Shown here in pieces: positions 15,866 through 25,424 of a stretch of DNA of 64,000 nucleotides. The notes under the pieces are model-generated. The model saw only the letters and a program-made list of their open reading frames with translations, was not told where the DNA came from and did no database searches. How positions within the stretch are numbered: position 1 is the stretch's first letter; each line of letters starts with the position of its first letter. Both the position numbers and the translations under genes were made by a program. Source of the DNA: Paenibacillus sinopodophylli (lineage in GTDB: Bacteria > Bacillota > Bacilli > Paenibacillales > Paenibacillaceae); the NCBI RefSeq assembly GCF_005930355.1, contig NZ_VDBO01000001.1, forward strand, positions 655,339-719,338, given 5' to 3'.

Positions 15866-16729
15866 ATGGAAGGCTGTATCGGCATTCGGTTTGCAGCTGT
15901 AATTGGTGCCGGTCAAATGGGCAGTGGAATCGCGCAGACGCTTGCTCACAGCGGCATAGAGGTTACACTGTACGACATAGATCAGTCGGCTGTCGGTCGA
16001 GGAATGCAGCGAATCCTTGAATCGCTCCAGCGCCTTGCCGCCAAGGGTAAGCTCACTGACGAGCAGAGGGAGCAACTGCTAACCCGCATTACATGCTCAA
16101 CACAGTTAAATGATATGCAGCAAGCTGAAATCATTATTGAGGCGGCGCCAGAACGTATGGATACAAAAAAAGATATACTCGCTGCACTCGACCGCATCTG
16201 CTCCCCTCAGACGATCCTAGCTACAAACACCTCCTCTTTGTCGGTAACGGAGCTGGCATCCGCGACCGAAAGACCTTCACTCGTTATTGGCATGCACTTT
16301 ATGAACCCTGTACCGATTATGCCGCTAGTTGAAATAATCCGCGGACTTGAAACCTCGGCAAATACTTATGAACGTGTAAGACAGCTTACTATAGCGATTC
16401 ATAAAACACCTGTCGAAGTGCTGGATTTTCCTGGTTTTGTCTCTAATCGTATCCTAATGCCCATGATTAACGAAGCGATTTTCACCGTTTATGAAGGGGT
16501 GGCATCGAAGGAGGCAGTTGATTCGGTTATGAAGCTAGGAATGAGTCACCCGATGGGACCTATCACACTCGCCGACTTTATTGGGCTAGATACATGCTTA
16601 GCCATTATGGAGACACTCTATACTGGCTTCGGCGACTCCAAATACAGACCGTGCCCGCTCCTGCGCCAATATGTGAAGGCAGGGCGGCTCGGACGGAAAA
16701 CAGGACACGGCTTCTATAGCTATCAATAG
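15866..16729 (+). CDS. mmgB: 3-hydroxybutyryl-CoA dehydrogenase, MmgB-type
   Basis: NAD(P)-dependent oxidation of 3-hydroxyacyl-CoA. The Rossmann motif GAGQMGSGIAQT is near residue 13, followed by LYDIDQSA. The catalytic region has IGMHFMNPVPIMPLVEII (His-Glu pair) and FVSNRILMPMINEA, with a C-terminal dimer domain ending KTGHGFYSYQ. Its 287 residues are normal for the family. AAGGAGTGATGAT at the end of the thiolase gene is the ribosome site. Confidence 0.93.
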   Translation: MEGCIGIRFAAVIGAGQMGSGIAQTLAHSGIEVTLYDIDQSAVGRGMQRILESLQRLAAKGKLTDEQREQLLTRITCSTQLNDMQQAEIIIEAAPERMDTKKDILAALDRICSPQTILATNTSSLSVTELASATERPSLVIGMHFMNPVPIMPLVEIIRGLETSANTYERVRQLTIAIHKTPVEVLDFPGFVSNRILMPMINEAIFTVYEGVASKEAVDSVMKLGMSHPMGPITLADFIGLDTCLAIMETLYTGFGDSKYRPCPLLRQYVKAGRLGRKTGHGFYSYQ

Positions 16730-16761
16730 GGTGTGCATACTGCCTAAGGGGGTGCGAAGCG

Positions 16762-17904
16762 ATGGATCTCCGCTTTACACAGGAACAGGAAGAACTACGC
16801 CGAGCGGTACGGCAGTTCGCAGAGCAAGTCGTCGCCCCTGTCGTCTTACCTATGGAAGAGAGCGATCAGTTTCCCGTCTCTCTTATTGCATCAATGGCAC
16901 AAGCAGGCCTCATGGGAATCCCCATCCCTAAGCAGAACCAAGGCGCCGGCATGGACTTCATATCCTATGTCCTTGCTATCAATGAGATATCACGCATCAG
17001 TGCAGCGGCAGGTGTTATCCTCTCAGTTCATACCTCCGTAGGAACTTTGCCGATCGTGCAATATGGAACCGTAGAACAAATTTCGAAATATGTTCCTCAG
17101 CTTGCGACGGGTCAATACCTCGGCGCATTCGCCTTAACGGAGCCGCAGGCAGGCTCGGATGCAGCTGCCATTCGCACGACAGCCGTGCGAGAAGGAGATT
17201 ATTACGTTCTGAATGGAAGCAAGCTCTTTATTACGAATGCAGGGGCAGCAAGCACTTATATTACCTTCGCTGTCACTAATCCTGCGAAAGGTTCCTACGG
17301 CATTAGTGCTTTTATTATCGAACGAGATATGCCTGGTTTTCTCGTCGGCAGGAATGAGAGAAAGCTGGGACTCCATGGCTCAAGTACTTGTGAATTATTC
17401 TTTGATCAGTTAAAGCTTCATATATCTCAAAGGCTTGGTGCCGAAGGAGACGGCTTTACGATTGCTAAGGGATCGCTCGACGGAGGTAGAATCGGCATAG
17501 CAGCGCAAGCGCTCGGCATTGCGGAGCGCGCTCTCCAGTTGACGGAAGATGTATGGAATAAGGAACGTATAGTGATTAGGAATCAGCGCGTTGCACTGCC
17601 ATATACGCAGGCAAAGATTGCCGAGCTCGTCATGCAGGTTGAAGCAGCCAAATTGCTCGTGTATCGCGCAGCCTATATGCGTCAGCAAGGCGTACGCTGC
17701 ACAAAAGAAGCCTCAGCAGCCAAGCTTTATGCATCTGATACTGCGGTCAAGGTCACAAATGCAGTCATGCAGCTGCAAGGCATGGACAGCTGCTTGTCTG
17801 GATGTGTAATGGAGCGCTTATTCCGCGATGCGAAGGCAACACAAATTTATGAAGGAACAAATGAGATTCATCGGATCGTCATAAGCGGGCAACTATTGAG
17901 ATAG
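16762..17904 (+). CDS. mmgC: Acyl-CoA dehydrogenase, MmgC-type
   Basis: FAD-dependent alpha,beta-desaturation of short-chain acyl-CoA. Signature [16 protein letters not shown] is near residue 127, [11 protein letters not shown] near 151, and the C-terminal [13 protein letters not shown] carries the catalytic Glu. Length is 380. A Shine-Dalgarno (AAGGGGGTGCGAAGCG) precedes the ATG. Unlike the first gene of the operon it keeps all expected catalytic residues, so it is the likely functional dehydrogenase. Confidence 0.93.
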   Translation: MDLRFTQEQEELRRAVRQFAEQVVAPVVLPMEESDQFPVSLIASMAQAGLMGIPIPKQNQGAGMDFISYVLAINEISRISAAAGVILSVHTSVGTLPIVQYGTVEQISKYVPQLATGQYLGAFALTEPQAGSDAAAIRTTAVREGDYYVLNGSKLFITNAGAASTYITFAVTNPAKGSYGISAFIIERDMPGFLVGRNERKLGLHGSSTCELFFDQLKLHISQRLGAEGDGFTIAKGSLDGGRIGIAAQALGIAERALQLTEDVWNKERIVIRNQRVALPYTQAKIAELVMQVEAAKLLVYRAAYMRQQGVRCTKEASAAKLYASDTAVKVTNAVMQLQGMDSCLSGCVMERLFRDAKATQIYEGTNEIHRIVISGQLLR

Positions 17905-17932
17905 TGCATTCCACATGAAAGGCGGTGGCGGA

Positions 17933-18832
17933 ATGGCTGCAACACCTGGCCAGCGGCTGCGCGAAGCCGTTCAAGTTGAGAAGCCGCTTCAGGTCGCGGG
18001 CGCTATCCATGCCTATTCAGCGATAATGGCAGAGCGAGCAGGCTTCAAAGCATTGTATTTGTCTGGAGCAGGTGTCGCTAATGCTTCATTCGGGCTTCCA
18101 GATCTAGGGATGACCACGCTTCAGGATTGTCTAGAGGATACGAGGCGCTTAACTAGCGTGACGGAGCTGCCGCTGCTCGTTGATGCGGATACCGGCTTCG
18201 GGGGAGCTTTTCAGATTGCACGCATGATGAAGGAAATGAACCGAGCAGGGGCAGCCGGTGTGCATATCGAGGATCAAATATCGGCCAAACGATGCGGTCA
18301 TCGTCCAGGTAAGCGAATCGTCACGATGAATGAAATGACAGATCGGATTAAAGCGGCCGCGGATGCAAGATCCGACGAGCAGTTCGTCATCATGGCGCGG
18401 ACAGATGCGCTGGCGGTTGAGGGCTTGTCGGCAGTCATTGAACGATCCTGCGCTTGCGTGGAAGCAGGTGCGGATATGATTTTTCCAGAAGCAGTTACCT
18501 CGCTTGCGGACTATCGTGCAATCACAAATGCGGTTAAAGTGCCTGTTCTCGCTAATCTCACTGAATTCGGCCTAACGCCATTATTCACCTTAGAGGAGCT
18601 TAATAACGCAAATGTAGCACTCGCGCTCTACCCGTTATCCGCATTTCGCGCTATGAATAAAGCTGCACTTGCCGTGTACGAAACGATAAGAAGCGAAGGG
18701 TCACAAAAAACTGTCATCGGACGAATGCAGACGAGAGCCGAGCTTTATGAACTCCTTCACTATCACAGCTATGAGGAGAAGCTAGATCGGCTTTATGGGG
18801 CAAAAGAGGAGGGGAAAGGCGATGATGGCTAA
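17933..18832 (+). CDS. prpB: Methylisocitrate lyase (PrpB/MmgF-type)
   Basis: Splits 2-methylisocitrate to pyruvate and succinate in the methylcitrate cycle. The fold signature [10 protein letters not shown] (about residue 83), [15 protein letters not shown] with the catalytic Cys, and [11 protein letters not shown] near the C-terminus are all present. From the ATG at 17933 it has 299 residues; AAAGGCGGTGG lies just upstream, and an ATG six codons earlier would place this site inside the gene. It overlaps the next gene by about ten bases. Confidence 0.92.
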   Translation: MAATPGQRLREAVQVEKPLQVAGAIHAYSAIMAERAGFKALYLSGAGVANASFGLPDLGMTTLQDCLEDTRRLTSVTELPLLVDADTGFGGAFQIARMMKEMNRAGAAGVHIEDQISAKRCGHRPGKRIVTMNEMTDRIKAAADARSDEQFVIMARTDALAVEGLSAVIERSCACVEAGADMIFPEAVTSLADYRAITNAVKVPVLANLTEFGLTPLFTLEELNNANVALALYPLSAFRAMNKAALAVYETIRSEGSQKTVIGRMQTRAELYELLHYHSYEEKLDRLYGAKEEGKGDDG

Positions 18833-19943
18833 AAAAAGCGGAGGGCTCGCTGATGTAATTGCTGGACAGACGGCCATCTCAACTGTCGGGAAAGAAGGAA
18901 TCGGTCTTACCTATCGCGGTTTCTCGATAGAAGATCTTGCTGCTCACGCTGTTTTTGAGGAAACAGCGTATTTGCTTATCTACGGAAGACTGCCGAACCA
19001 ATTGGAACTGCATGCTTATATAACCAAGCTGCAGAAGCTGAGAAAGCTGCCTGCAAGTCTGCTTATTATTTTGGAACAGCTCCCCAGCAGCTCGCACCCG
19101 ATGGATGTACTGCGCACGGGTGTTTCCGCGCTTGGTGCATTAGAGCCTGAGAATGAAGAGCGTGATCAGTATGCAGTTTCCGATCGTTTGTTAGCCTGTT
19201 GTACTTCGATTCTGCTCTATTGGCATCATTTCCATACGAAGGGAGTTAGGCTGGATACGGAATCGGAACATGAAAGCATAGCCGGTCATTTCCTCCAATT
19301 GCTGCATGGAAGCCGCCCGAGCGATCTTCATCTCCAAGCACTTGATGCATCATTCACACTATACGCAGAGCATGAATTCAATGCATCAACCTTCGCCGCC
19401 AGAGTTACCGCATCTACGTTATCTGATGCTTATTCAGCTGTTACAACAGCAATTGGTACACTAAGGGGCAATCTCCACGGAGGGGCCAACGAGGCTGCCA
19501 TGGCTCTCATTGAAGCATTCCCTAATCCAACGAAAGCCGAAGCCGGTATTGTGCAGTTACTTCAAGAGAAGAAACTTATAATGGGGTTTGGCCATCGCGT
19601 TTATTCGATAAAGGATCCAAGATCAGACATGATCAAGAGCTGGTCGAAACGGCTTTCGGATGAAACGCAGGATTGGGTTTTATATGATGTATCTGAGCGA
19701 ATAGAGCAGTTGATGCGCAAAGAGAAGCAGTTGTTTCCGAACCTGGATTTCTATAGTGCGTCTGTTTATCGTTTATTAGGTATTCCTACTTCTCTGTTTA
19801 CGCCGATTTTCGTCCTTGCACGCATGAGCGGCTGGATGGCTCACCTTATTGAACAACGCAGCAGCAATCGCCTTATCCGTCCGAATGCAGCGTATATCGG
19901 TCCCGAGCCCGCCGTATGGCGGGCCATCGAGGAGCGAGCCTGA
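18822..19943 (+). CDS. mmgD: 2-methylcitrate/citrate synthase, MmgD-type
   Basis: Condenses propionyl-CoA (or acetyl-CoA) with oxaloacetate. Active-site blocks [14 protein letters not shown] (first His) and [16 protein letters not shown] (second His) are clear, and [14 protein letters not shown] holds the expected Asp. At 373 residues it is of the short Gram-positive type. The ATG at 18822 follows AGAGGAGGGGAAAGG inside the prpB end; ATG at 18825 is also possible. The neighbourhood with prpB and prpD favours the 2-methylcitrate role. Confidence 0.92.
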   Translation: MMAKKSGGLADVIAGQTAISTVGKEGIGLTYRGFSIEDLAAHAVFEETAYLLIYGRLPNQLELHAYITKLQKLRKLPASLLIILEQLPSSSHPMDVLRTGVSALGALEPENEERDQYAVSDRLLACCTSILLYWHHFHTKGVRLDTESEHESIAGHFLQLLHGSRPSDLHLQALDASFTLYAEHEFNASTFAARVTASTLSDAYSAVTTAIGTLRGNLHGGANEAAMALIEAFPNPTKAEAGIVQLLQEKKLIMGFGHRVYSIKDPRSDMIKSWSKRLSDETQDWVLYDVSERIEQLMRKEKQLFPNLDFYSASVYRLLGIPTSLFTPIFVLARMSGWMAHLIEQRSSNRLIRPNAAYIGPEPAVWRAIEERA

Positions 19944-19966
19944 AAGAAAGGGAGGGTGAAGCCGGG

Positions 19967-21409
19967 ATGTCAACACCTAATCACAACGAGAGGCCAATGC
20001 CCGATCAATTGCTAGTCGATATTGCTCACTATACCGCAAATTATTCGAATGCGAGTTCTGAAGCATACGAGACGGCTCGTTACTGTTTAATGGATACGCT
20101 CGGATGCGGCTTGCTAGCCCTTCATTATCCAGCATGTACGAAACTTCTTGGCCCCATTGTTCCTGGTACGATTGTGCCGAGCGGAGCACGTGTTCCAGGT
20201 ACCTCCTATGTGCTGGACCCTGTCACAGCTGCCTTTAACATTGGTTGTATCATCCGCTGGCTTGACTACAATGATACGTGGCTTGCGGCAGAATGGGGGC
20301 ATCCATCCGATAATCTAGGAGGCATTCTTGCGGTTGCCGACTATAAGAGCAGGTTAAACATAGCAGAAGGAAAACCGCCGCTTGTGATGCGAGATGTGCT
20401 GGATGCTATGATAAAAGCGCATGAGATTCAAGGCATTCTAGCGCTTGAGAATAGCTTTAACCGCGTAGGACTGGATCATGTCATCCTTGTCAAAGTGGCT
20501 TCAACTGCTGTTGTAACCGCGTTGCTTGGAGGCTCACAGTCGGATATTATTAATGCCGTGTCACATGCATGGCTAGATGGCCATCCGCTCCGTACGTACC
20601 GGCATTCTCCAAACACAGGGACGCGAAAATCATGGGCAGCTGGAGATGCAACTAGCCGTGCCGTTAGGCTTGCATTGATGACGCTTAGCGGTGAGATGGG
20701 CTATCCGTCCGTACTGACAACACCTGGTTGGGGCTTTAACGATGTGTTGTTTAATGGCAATACCGTGTCGCAACAAAGAGAATTCGGCAGTTATGTCATG
20801 GAGAACATTTTGTTCAAGCTGTCGTATCCCGCTGAATTTCATGGTCAGACGGCGGTAGAGGCAGCGATCAGACTGTATCCCGAGACTATCGGCAGATTAG
20901 AAGAGATTGATCACATCATCCTCACAACACATGAATCTGCTTTGCGGATTATTGATAAGAAAGGCCCGCTGTATAATCCCGCTGATCGTGATCATTGTCT
21001 GCAGTATATGGTCGCAATCGGGCTGCTCTACGGCAGCTTGACTGCCGACCATTATGAGGATGACGTTTCACTTGACCCGCGAATCGACGAGCTTCGCAGT
21101 AAGATGATTACGGCTCACGAACCATCATTCTCGGCAGATTACTTAAACCCTGATAAACGCTCAATAGCTAATGCTGTTCAGCTGTTCTTCGTTGATGGAA
21201 CCTCATCAGAACGAATAGAAATCGCTTATCCCGTTGGTCACAGAAGAAGACGGCATGAAGGCATTCCTCTGCTTCAGCACAAATTCGAGTCCAGTCTAAA
21301 AAGCCATTTCTCATCTGAGCAATCAGAAGCAATCCTTGAGCTTTGCCAGAATCAGTCTGAATTAGAGAGCGTTTCGGTTCCTCAGTTTATGGATTTATGG
21401 ACGATATAA
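19967..21409 (+). CDS. prpD: 2-methylcitrate dehydratase, MmgE/PrpD family
   Basis: Dehydrates 2-methylcitrate. Blocks typical of the family are [15 protein letters not shown] (about residue 42), RWLDYNDTW near 97, [29 protein letters not shown], and [13 protein letters not shown]. From the ATG at 19967 it has 480 residues; GGGAGGGTGAAGCCGGG precedes it and the preceding gene ends 24 bases before. It is the last gene of the operon, followed by a strong terminator. Confidence 0.92.
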   Translation: MSTPNHNERPMPDQLLVDIAHYTANYSNASSEAYETARYCLMDTLGCGLLALHYPACTKLLGPIVPGTIVPSGARVPGTSYVLDPVTAAFNIGCIIRWLDYNDTWLAAEWGHPSDNLGGILAVADYKSRLNIAEGKPPLVMRDVLDAMIKAHEIQGILALENSFNRVGLDHVILVKVASTAVVTALLGGSQSDIINAVSHAWLDGHPLRTYRHSPNTGTRKSWAAGDATSRAVRLALMTLSGEMGYPSVLTTPGWGFNDVLFNGNTVSQQREFGSYVMENILFKLSYPAEFHGQTAVEAAIRLYPETIGRLEEIDHIILTTHESALRIIDKKGPLYNPADRDHCLQYMVAIGLLYGSLTADHYEDDVSLDPRIDELRSKMITAHEPSFSADYLNPDKRSIANAVQLFFVDGTSSERIEIAYPVGHRRRRHEGIPLLQHKFESSLKSHFSSEQSEAILELCQNQSELESVSVPQFMDLWTI

Positions 21410-21416
21410 GCAGCAG

Positions 21417-21438
21417 CCTGCGAGCGTCGCAGGTTTTT
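21417..21438 (+). terminator. Terminator of the mmg operon
   Basis: Perfect 7-bp stem CCTGCGA/TCGCAGG with loop GCG, followed by TTTTTCTTTTT. Confidence 0.9.
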
Positions 21439-21554
21439 CTTTTTGCCCATATTAAATTTGTAGCCTTTCTGTAACTTATTCAGACCCTGTTTCGTTATAT
21501 TGTATAAGTAAGCCGAATAAACATATAATCCAAGCCTAAAGGAGCGTCAGCGCT

Positions 21555-22067
21555 ATGAAAAAATATGCAATGATCGCAGTTGTTGCGATAGTTTGTCTAA
21601 CGGCTTTTAGCTCTGCGCCGGCGGGAGGCCGTGAATATACACCGGTAGAGCAAGCGCCAGATATGGAAAGCGGATATATCGATCATGTTTCACAAAAAGA
21701 TCAGCAATACTTCTTGTCCATTGATCGAATCGATTGGTATGAAGGTGATGCGGCGATAACGAAATTTCTTGAGCGAGAAGGGGATTCGGAGCTGGATGGA
21801 CCGCCGGATGGCTATTACATACTAGACGACGAGCACAGCTTACAGGAGCTTCCAATTGCATCAGATGCGGCCGTAGTCATGCAAATTTACAATCGTACCG
21901 GTAATGTTGTCGATGCAGATATCATTTGGAATGAGCGAATTACGGTAGAGAAGTTTATTGAGCTTCTTCGTACGCAAGATGATGATCTTGATATCAAGAG
22001 CTTCCCTTACCATATGACCGTCAAAAATGGTGAAATCATACGCATCGTTCAGCAATTTGTTCCTTAA
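21555..22067 (+). CDS. Small exported protein of unknown function
   Basis: 170 residues starting with a short signal peptide (MKKYAMIAVVAIVCLTAFSS then APAGG), so it is likely secreted or surface-held after cleavage near residue 24. The rest is acidic and soluble with no motif I recognise; it ends in a beta-rich stretch (DIKSFPYHMTVKNGEIIRI). AAAGGAGCG lies before the ATG. It is monocistronic, bounded by terminators on both sides. No function is proposed. Confidence 0.75.
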   Translation: MKKYAMIAVVAIVCLTAFSSAPAGGREYTPVEQAPDMESGYIDHVSQKDQQYFLSIDRIDWYEGDAAITKFLEREGDSELDGPPDGYYILDDEHSLQELPIASDAAVVMQIYNRTGNVVDADIIWNERITVEKFIELLRTQDDDLDIKSFPYHMTVKNGEIIRIVQQFVP

Positions 22068-22083
22068 ATAGTGATGAAGATAA

Positions 22084-22123
22084 AGAACAGCCTGCCGTCT
22101 GCAAGACGGCGGGCTGTTCTTTT
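22084..22123. terminator. Bidirectional terminator between convergent genes
   Basis: A 17-base inverted repeat (22084-22100 with 22104-22120) with a GCA loop is followed by TTTT on the plus strand and TTTATC on the minus strand, serving the exported protein gene and the converging hydrolase gene. Confidence 0.85.
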
Positions 22124-22137
22124 GCTGCTGGATGCAA

Positions 22138-23070
22138 TTAATCTCTGCCTGCTTCGTAAATTTTGTGCGCCAACATGGCTGGATTGGTTTTGGCCGTTGT
22201 CATATGGTCGCCCGTACCTTCAATATATCGAAATAAGCCAAGTCGATTGGACATATGAGGATGCCAGCCATATTGACTGTTAAATTGCGGCATCACGTTA
22301 TCCTCCGTCAAGTAAATATAGCTTCTCGGTGTGGCGAGAGTGTAAAACTTTTTAAGATCCAGCTTCTCATAAGAAGGCTTTGCTGGTTCTGGGCTGATTT
22401 GGCTGTAAATATATTCAGCCATACCCAAGCTTGCTAAATTGACGAATGTTTCCCGAAATACAGAGAATGGCAGCATGATCGTATCATCCGGCGAATGTTC
22501 TCTTAGCTGCTGGAACAATGCCTGAGAAGCCGGAGGGAATTCATCCGCTACCATCTCGCCGTCATTCAACACAAAAGCGTTCCAAAATACTAACCTTTTC
22601 AGACGATCAGGTATTTGCTGCGCGGTAGTCTGCACGAGTGTACCACCAAAGCTATGTCCTACTAGCACAACATCCTGCAGGTCTCTGGCAGTCATATAAT
22701 CAACGATCGATTTCGTAAGCATGGCATGGGTCACATTTTTGTTCGGATCTGTTCCATGACCAGGATATTCAGGAACGTAGACGGTATGCCCCATTTGACG
22801 CAGCTCAGCAGCGATTCCATCCCAGAAGCTCGTATCTGCCCAAGCACCATGAACAAGCACGAACGTCAAGGATTGCTCGCTTAGCCTTGGGAGTAGCCGG
22901 TAGTACGGAGAATAAACATTTGCATAAGGAAGTGGATAGGCCCATCTCACCCCGTCTTGTCGATAATAGTGATACATGTTGGATAACCCCTCGTGTTCAG
23001 ATACATCAGCATATGCCCAATGGCATGCAGTGGTAACATTCCCATTCCACAATTCCCACAAATACATCAC
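22138..23070 (-). CDS. Alpha/beta-hydrolase, EstC-like
   Basis: 310 residues. The hydrolase fold starts only near residue 68 (LTFVLVHGAWADTSFWDG, oxyanion-side HG), with the nucleophile elbow GHSFGG near 138 and a C-terminal GTGDHMTTAKT supplying the histidine. The first about 65 residues (rich in W and Y) are not part of the core fold and may be an extra segment; an internal start near VYSPYYRLL would remove it. The substrate is unknown; the closest general type is plant-like/EstC esterases. It lies just upstream, in the minus direction, of the shared terminator at 22084. Confidence 0.75.
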   Translation of the reverse strand: MMYLWELWNGNVTTACHWAYADVSEHEGLSNMYHYYRQDGVRWAYPLPYANVYSPYYRLLPRLSEQSLTFVLVHGAWADTSFWDGIAAELRQMGHTVYVPEYPGHGTDPNKNVTHAMLTKSIVDYMTARDLQDVVLVGHSFGGTLVQTTAQQIPDRLKRLVFWNAFVLNDGEMVADEFPPASQALFQQLREHSPDDTIMLPFSVFRETFVNLASLGMAEYIYSQISPEPAKPSYEKLDLKKFYTLATPRSYIYLTEDNVMPQFNSQYGWHPHMSNRLGLFRYIEGTGDHMTTAKTNPAMLAHKIYEAGRD

Positions 23071-23085
23071 TCATTCGTCCTTAGG

Positions 23086-23985
23086 CTAAGTGAGAGTAAT
23101 ATCATTGCTTTTGTTCGCAGGTAAACGAAAGCTATGCCTTGCCTTGTTATTACGTGGGAGTTTAGTCCTCGCTGATGCAAGAGTAGCATTGATTTCACCG
23201 CCAAGCATAATCAGAATAGAGCTGATATAAAGCCAAATTAAAAGTATAATCATACCGCCAAGGCTGCCATAGGTTTTCGTATAGTTTCCGAAATTATTCA
23301 TATAGAACTGGAAGCCAATCGAAGTAATAATCCAGCCGAAGGTTGCAAACAAAGCACCGGGCATCACTTCTCGCCAGCTCATACGTCTGCTTGGCATAAT
23401 CCAATAAAGCAGGGTGAAGGCGCAAGCCATCGCTGCGATAGGAATCATATATTTCAATACATTCCATATCCAATGAAACCCGTCTGGGTAGCTCAGCCAT
23501 TCAAATAAGTACTGCCCAATCGCTTGGCCGAAGACAAGCATGATCATGACTAATCCAATTACGATGACTAGGGATATCGTTGCAAGCACGGATATGCCCC
23601 GCACTTTCCAGAAAGGACGCTGCTCCTCCACGTCATACGCCTTGTTAAGTCCCTTCACAATGGCATTAATACCATTGGAGGCAGACCATATCGTTGCGAT
23701 CATCCCGAATGAAAGCAGTGTTCCGCTGCTGTTGTCAACAACTTCTCCAATAATGCTGCTGATTGTATGGCTTGCTTCCGAAGGCAGAACTCTAATTAAC
23801 TCCGCAATTACGCTATCGCCGGATAGCTCGATAAAACCAAGCAGGCTGACCGTGAAGATCAGGAAGGGGAAGAATGCCAATATCAAATAATAGGTGAGCT
23901 GTGCTCCAATTGCTGGAACGTCATCCTCACGAAAACGAGTATAAAGGCATTTGATAAATTGAAACGTATGAGATAGGTTTGTCAT
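23086..23985 (-). CDS. YihY/BrkB-family integral membrane protein
   Basis: 299 residues with six predicted membrane segments. Landmarks are the N-terminal DDVPAIGAQLTYYLILAFFPFLIF, the ATIWSASNGINAIVKGLN stretch near residue 100 and the C-terminal YGSLGGMIILLIWLYISSILIMLGGEINA. The family was once mis-annotated as ribonuclease BN; no nuclease motif is present. A GGAAGGTGACCACCC site precedes the ATG. It lies 15 bases upstream of the hydrolase gene on the same strand, so the two could be cotranscribed. Confidence 0.9.
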   Translation of the reverse strand: MTNLSHTFQFIKCLYTRFREDDVPAIGAQLTYYLILAFFPFLIFTVSLLGFIELSGDSVIAELIRVLPSEASHTISSIIGEVVDNSSGTLLSFGMIATIWSASNGINAIVKGLNKAYDVEEQRPFWKVRGISVLATISLVIVIGLVMIMLVFGQAIGQYLFEWLSYPDGFHWIWNVLKYMIPIAAMACAFTLLYWIMPSRRMSWREVMPGALFATFGWIITSIGFQFYMNNFGNYTKTYGSLGGMIILLIWLYISSILIMLGGEINATLASARTKLPRNNKARHSFRLPANKSNDITLT

Positions 23986-24141
23986 GGGTGGTCACCTTCC
24001 TTTTGATATTCAATTAAACAGCTTAACGGATGAATCAAACAGGCAACATTATTGAAAAGAACTTATAACTCGGTAGGAAATGTGCAAATGATGTCGAATA
24101 CGTGTATCAAGCAACATATTTGATTAAAGGGAGTGAATCAT

Positions 24142-24549
24142 TTGTTTTTGCATTTCATACAATCCAAGGAACATAAACTGGCATTTCTAGAGCTCGCACA
24201 TGTTGTAGCGAACGCAGATGGTTACGTACATAAGAAGGAACAAAACGTTTTGCAATCTTATATGAATGAGATGGATATTCAGCCTTCAGAGCTTCAGTTA
24301 ACGACTGGAAAGTCGTTGAAAGATATTGTTGGCGGCCTGAAGGATCAGCATCTGAAACATATCTTTTTTGCTGAAATTCTTCTATTGATTTTCGCTGATG
24401 GTGACTACAATGATGATGAGAAGAAACTGACGGCAGACCTGCAGCAGCTATTCGAACTGTCAGACGAAACGTTTGAAACGATCAAAGACTGGGTTACACG
24501 CCTGGATCAGCTTAAGATCGAAGGCTTGAAGCTTATTTTGAACACATAA
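24142..24549 (+). CDS. TerB-like helical protein
   Basis: 135-residue soluble all-helical protein. Two acidic metal-binding-like repeats are visible, ANADGYVHKKEQN near residue 20 and FADGDYNDDEKKL near 87, as in the TerB/DjlA-N fold. Function in this setting is unknown. I place the start at TTG 24142 because GGGAG (24129-24133) is eight bases away; the in-frame GTG at 24133 lies within that ribosome site. Confidence 0.65.
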   Translation: MFLHFIQSKEHKLAFLELAHVVANADGYVHKKEQNVLQSYMNEMDIQPSELQLTTGKSLKDIVGGLKDQHLKHIFFAEILLLIFADGDYNDDEKKLTADLQQLFELSDETFETIKDWVTRLDQLKIEGLKLILNT

Positions 24550-24558
24550 ACCGCGAGG

Positions 24559-24593
24559 CCCTTTATTTTCCTGCTGGAGAATAGAGGGTTTTT
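24559..24593 (+). terminator. Terminator between the TerB-like and BI-1 genes
   Basis: CCCTTTATTTTC pairs with GAGAATAGAGGG with two mismatches and is followed by TTTTT. The next gene's ribosome site begins just after it. Confidence 0.7.
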
Positions 24594-24614
24594 AGGGACG
24601 AGGAGAAAGAGAAG

Positions 24615-25256
24615 ATGGGCTATAGTCAATCAAGCGGATATGGCAAACCAATGCAAAAGCTGATGCTGACGTTTTTCTTTGCTTTATTAGTATCCATTGG
24701 CGGGATGATGATAGGAACTTTGCTGCCGCCTGCTGCAAGAATACCGTTGTTTATACTGGAGCTAGTGCTCATTATTAGTATTATGTTTCTGCGGAAAAGC
24801 AAAGCGATCGGCTATTCGTTGATGTACGCCTTTATGGCCGTATCCGGAGCTACGCTTCAATTCGCGATTGGCTACTACATATCGACGATCGGCACAGCAG
24901 TTGTACTCGAAACCGTCGGAGTTGCTATTCTCGTATATGCAGGTCTCGCCATCTACGCGACATATTCGAAAGAAGATTTCCGGTTTCTCGGCGGGTTTCT
25001 GTTTGCATCGCTAATCGGATTAGTCGTACTTGGACTTATTCAATTTTTTGTTCCGTTCGTTGGCGTGATGGAGACGGTATATGCAGGCTTTGGCTTGCTG
25101 ATCTTCATCGGTTATACGCTGTATGATTTCAGCAGAATGTCCAAGGAAGGCTTCGATGACAGTGATATTCCGTTAATGGTCGTTAATATTTATCTCGATC
25201 TCGTTAATATCATTCTATTCGCGCTCAGGTTCGTTAAATCGTTACTCGATGACTAA
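24615..25256 (+). CDS. Bax inhibitor-1 (BI-1/YetJ/YccA) family membrane protein
   Basis: 213 residues with seven hydrophobic segments. Family features include the N-terminal cytoplasmic lead, LMYAFMAVSGATLQFAIGYY (about residue 69), YATYSKEDF, and the C-terminal GYTLYDFSRMSKEG followed by VVNIYLDLVNIILFALRFV with acidic residues within the membrane, as in the pH-sensitive calcium leak channel YetJ. GAGGAGAAAGAGAAG precedes the ATG. It is probably monocistronic, between two terminators. Confidence 0.88.
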   Translation: MGYSQSSGYGKPMQKLMLTFFFALLVSIGGMMIGTLLPPAARIPLFILELVLIISIMFLRKSKAIGYSLMYAFMAVSGATLQFAIGYYISTIGTAVVLETVGVAILVYAGLAIYATYSKEDFRFLGGFLFASLIGLVVLGLIQFFVPFVGVMETVYAGFGLLIFIGYTLYDFSRMSKEGFDDSDIPLMVVNIYLDLVNIILFALRFVKSLLDD

Positions 25257-25268
25257 TGAACAAGAAGA

Positions 25269-25302
25269 AGGCTGATCTCCACTTTGGAGGTTGGCCTTTT
25301 TT
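25269..25302 (+). terminator. Terminator after the BI-1 gene
   Basis: AGGCTGATCTCC pairs with GGAGGTTGGCCT (loop ACTTT) and is followed by six T. Confidence 0.88.
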
Positions 25303-25385
25303 CGTTTGAAGAGTAGACAAAATATTCCACCTTATAGTGCAAGGAATTGCGTGTTCAAAAGAAGCTAATCCTTTTAAGATAATCC

Positions 25386-25399
25386 TGTAAGCGTTTACC
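25386..25399. promoter_or_regulatory. cre site (CcpA operator) before the beta-amylase gene
   Basis: TGTAAGCGTTTACC fits TGWAANCGNTNWCA at all but the last position. It lies 25 bases before the start codon, where CcpA binding would block transcription when good sugars are present, as expected for a secreted amylase. Confidence 0.75.
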
Positions 25400-25424
25400 A
25401 AATTAGAATAACAGGAGGATGATT